Shown one piece after another: positions 60,740 through 64,000 of a DNA stretch of 64,000 bases (positions are counted from its first letter, which is position 1; every line of letters starts with the position of its first letter). The stretch covers positions 14,883,254-14,947,253 of the forward strand of contig CM060848.1 in assembly GCA_030737835.1 (NCBI GenBank), in the 5' to 3' direction. Below the pieces are notes generated by a model, which was not told the DNA's origin, made no database searches, and was given only the letters and a program-made list of their open reading frames with translations. Position numbers and translations under genes: made by a program. The stretch is from Acorus gramineus. Its lineage: Eukaryota; Streptophyta; Magnoliopsida; Acorales; Acoraceae.

Positions 60740-62163
60740 CGGCGGCCGGAGCGGAGGACGCCTCCTGGATCGTCGTCGGGGAAGGCGGCGGAGCTAATCG
60801 TCCGGGATTGAATAAGGGGGAGTGGAAATGCAGGGGTGGATTAGGGTCCGGTGTATCGCGGAGGAGAATGCACATGGCGGTTCTGAATTTTGGAACTCGG
60901 GATCCCTGTCTTTTCGGAATAAAAAAGGGAGCGGACCAAATTCACCTCCGGTTTGGGGTTGCTGCAAATGTCTATGAAATAGTTTATGTTTATAATTAAT
61001 ATAATTAAATTATATTATTTTATTATTATCATTTTTGTCTTTTTGTCTTTTGTGTATCATCAATATTTTCTACTTTACATTTTGTTAACCCCCTAAGATG
61101 CATAATAAATCAAGAAAATAATGTTTGACTTTGTTTCTACTTAAACCTGATGACTTATCAAAAGTTTTTTTTTTTTTAAGGCATTATCTGTGTGGCTGAC
61201 TTTACGATCAAATTGAAAAAACTATCTTCACCTATGTCAACTTAAATAAAATATCTCATTAACATTCACACTCATTTTAATATCTTAAAAACATATCATA
61301 TGTATCATATTACACACACATATTTCACATACATTTTAGTACACAATTTAAAAGGGGAGTGGAGGGGTCCGGATCCTCTGGTGTGATTTTCAGTGCTGTA
61401 ATCGTGTTGTGGTTTCGTTGAGTATCTGCCACGTTTTAGTCGTTCAATCCAAAGACTGAAAATCAGATATATTTTAATGGTGGGCCCCACCTTTTTTTTT
61501 TTTCCAAATATAAGTCTTGTGGTGATTTGTTTGTACTGGGACAACAACCCATTATAATCTTTATGTTTGTTTTTAATTGATTTGTACTTGAATCACTAAC
61601 CATGGGTCCCACAATTTTTTACTTCTTTGCATTCACCTGTAGCAATATTCATTTTGTATATAATAAGATTTTTCATGTGTGTTTTTTTGGGTTTCTTCTT
61701 CTGTACTGTAGTCTTACAGAGGTTACAGGGGTTATTTGATTTTTTTGCTTTAGATACACCCCAGCACACTCAAGAGGTTCCTCAATTTTTTTTTTTTATG
61801 ATTTCACACAACTTAAATATTGAAAAAAAAATCACCAAGATTGTTTTTTTTTTTATGTTTTATCTATTTTTCAATTGAAACAACATATTTATAGTACTTA
61901 ATAAAATCAAAATGCACAATTTAAATTAAACCAAAATACATAACATAATACAGAAATCAGTCTCCATAATAATCACTGAAATATAAAAACATAATATTTC
62001 AATAAAAATATAAATGAAGACACCTTATAGAAAAGTTCACTTGAAATCTCTTTATCATTTTTTGGAATCCTTTGTCCTTTGTCCCCAATACAATAGATAA
62101 AATTGTATTGTTCAAGGTTTGTGAGTCCTAATATGCGAAATTTGTATGTTGATGAGATGAGTT
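60740..62163. other. Upstream GC-rich flank and AT-rich DNA
   Basis: 60740-60900 is the GC-rich 5' flank of the RING pseudogene. The rest is AT-rich with T-runs. No gene supported. Confidence 0.4.
61165..61245 (-). mobile_element. 5'-truncated SINE remnant
   Basis: On the minus strand TTGATCGTAAAGTCAGCCAC followed by an A-run (T13 at 61165-61177) resembles the 3' end of the SINE family at 14.8 and 40.6 kb (ACCGTAAAATCAGTCACG). The 5' part and promoter boxes are absent. Confidence 0.45.
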
Positions 62164-64000
62164 CTATTGAACTAATGGTTGAAAAGTAATATGTTGGGGA
62201 TCTCTATATGACACCCACGGTGATGGATTAGATATGTCACTTCCCTGTAATTGTATCATCAAATATATTCAATGACCAACAAGATATTCATGGATATATA
62301 AGTAGACGGGTAAAAAAATACTTACTGGATATGCATGATACATCAGTGGTGGAGGATATTGGCTATTGCAGCCCATATAAAATGGGTGAGGAGATATTTG
62401 AACACTCTATTACAGATAAATATTAATTTAAATAAACAATTTTTATATGAAATTTAATTCAATATTAAATATAAATAAATATCATCTGAAAGGGTTGTGA
62501 GACTAGTGGAAGATAGGGACTAAAACCATTCGCAACACCAATATGTCTAGAAATATCAGTACTAATATGTATAATTTCAAACCAAATAAATGAATATTAT
62601 TGTAATTAAATAAGATGACATTAACTGAATTAAAAAAAAAATTGAATTTTTTTTTTTTTTTTACCTTTTTTGATTGAGGATTGGATGCCCTTTTGTTTTT
62701 TGCCAATGCTTTCTCCAAACTACTATTTATTCTTCTTTTTCCTTGATGAGGGTCCTCTTTCTTCTTCATTCCCTTTGCTTGAATTATATTTGGATTGTCC
62801 AAATAATCTATATCAACATTCTCCTCACATGTAATTGAAACATTGTTGTGGTCATCCTTATCATGCACCTGACCATCCATTTGTAAATTTAACATGCCTT
62901 CAACAATGTCGCTCAATTCATCAGCATGTTTCATGAAAAAATCAAATGTTTCCATCACTTTCAGAGGCTCGATTTGATATCTTGTTAAACTTGGAGCATA
63001 GGGACCTATATCGATAGGTCTGTTGCAACTTAGGATCCACCTTAATATTATGCCCATGCATGTCTTGCACAATTTCAGCTCTTACTTTTCTTGTCCATCT
63101 TTTTAGGATATATTGGCTATCAATTTCCATGATATTTAATTTATCGCTTAAGATTTTAATAGCATTACTACACAAAATGCCTCTCATCTCGAACAACCTG
63201 CAACTGCAAGAAATGTTACCGTCTCTCTGCTTCTTAAAATGTCACCCCTTAGAATCTTGGCCATATCTAGTAACTGTATAAACAGTAATCTCATCATTCT
63301 CAAAAATCCATGTTATGCATGAATCAAGAGACTTGACATATTGATCTTGGAACTCTTCAAACATTACCCTAGTATAAATTTTTCCTACCTGTACTAGCAT
63401 CATAACAGGTACTTTCACTTTGGGAAATTTCTAACACAATGCATACTCTGCCTCCAACTCCTTATATCGATTATCATTGAGCACCCTCTCAAAATGCATA
63501 AAAAATTGCACAATGTCATAGCTAGACTTTAGAAAAAAATTTAACTTCGCATTGAAACTTTCACTAAGTTGGGTGCTCTTTATTCCAGCAGACCACACTA
63601 ACTTGACATAGCAATGAACCCATTTCTGCCTTAAGCCAAACATCATGCTCAACAAATTATTATCATGCACATTGTATTCATCTAGCATATCATGCCAAGC
63701 AAAAAAGAACTCATCTTCATCATCATAGCTGTCCATAAATTTTGATAGAACACTTCGGACACCACTTGGACCCTTAAACACATTATTCACATGCTTCAAT
63801 GCATTTTGCATTATATGCCATGTACAAAGCCTATGATATGTGTTGGGCATCACATTCAAAATGGCTTTAGCCATTGCCACGTCTTGATATGTGAAAATGA
63901 TTTTTGGAGTTTTATTTGACATTACCTCCAAAAATGTATGAAACAATCAAATAAATGAATCTGCTGTCTCATTGTACATCAAAGCAGCCCCAAAAACAAC
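62164..64000 (-). pseudogene. FAR1-related / MULE transposase-derived gene, decayed, runs off the window
   Basis: The minus-strand main exon (62665 to beyond 64000) encodes a MULE transposase domain (VVFGAALMYNETADSF, AKAILNVMPNTYHRLCTWHI, STQLSESFNAKL) and a SWIM zinc finger (SCSCRLFEMRGILCSNAIK), the FAR1/FHY3 layout, then an acidic C-terminal part. Two more exons follow, 62326-62406 (SVQISPHPFYMGCNSQ...) and 62164-62244 (ending FQPLVQ, stop). Damage: TGA at 63947-63949 where Trp is usual, TAG at 63431-63433, and a frame change near 62990. The catalytic-type FTDQD reads FTYQD and the SWIM CxH reads CSN. Intron presence fits a FAR1-related host gene, but an old MULE is possible. N-terminal FAR1 zinc finger is not in the window. 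Confidence 0.82.

Noticed and set aside
60568-60999. 143-codon plus-strand frame
   Set aside because: Antisense shadow of the GC-rich RING pseudogene exon.

Overview
The window is nuclear DNA of a flowering plant. The evidence is intron-containing plant-specific genes (a TRICHOME BIREFRINGENCE-LIKE gene and a class II HD-Zip gene), AT-rich intergenic DNA, Copia-type LTR elements with an initiator-tRNA-Met-type primer site, plant L1-type LINEs with zf-RVT and RNase H regions, tRNA-derived SINEs, and hAT- and Mutator-like miniature elements. The species cannot be fixed from sequence alone. I found no tRNA or rRNA gene and no CRISPR.

Layout. 0.4-4.4 kb: last four exons of a gene resembling the DREAM-complex subunit LIN37 (+). 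5.6-7.6 kb: a small, whole-looking non-autonomous LTR retrotransposon (TRIM/LARD type) with 180-bp LTRs and a perfect 5-bp target duplication. 9.7-18.4 kb: gene-free and AT-rich, with three long-inverted-repeat elements, a SINE and a short tandem array. 19.1-21.4 kb: complete five-exon TBL gene (+) with an internal 222-bp coding duplication. 22-25.2 kb: exon-like segments of an unrecognised gene, then a 5'-truncated LINE. 26-34 kb: inverted-repeat elements with clear target duplications, a hAT miniature element, a solo LTR and two local duplications. 35.5-36.9 kb: complete four-exon HD-Zip II gene, HAT14-like (-). 37.7-47.3 kb: a second copy of the hAT miniature element, a SINE, otherwise AT-rich. 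47.3-50.6 kb: truncated, broken Copia fragment (gag to integrase). 53.9-54.3 kb: hAT miniature element. 57.9-60.3 kb: LINE carrying a second, opposite-strand LINE. 60.4-60.7 kb: broken RMA/RNF5-like RING gene (-). 62.2-64 kb: decayed FAR1/MULE-type gene (-) running off the end.

How things fit together. Only the LIN37-like, TBL and HAT14-like genes look like working host genes: cell-cycle transcription control, wall polysaccharide acetylation and transcription regulation. They are unrelated neighbours. Most other recognisable DNA is transposable elements of at least five classes, many with readable target-site duplications, so the insertion history can be partly reconstructed. I see no convincing undescribed biological system. 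The most unusual items are the TRIM element with its four 126-bp repeats and its leader-like similarity to the Copia fragment, the set of long-inverted-repeat elements, the TBL stem duplication and the nested LINE pair.
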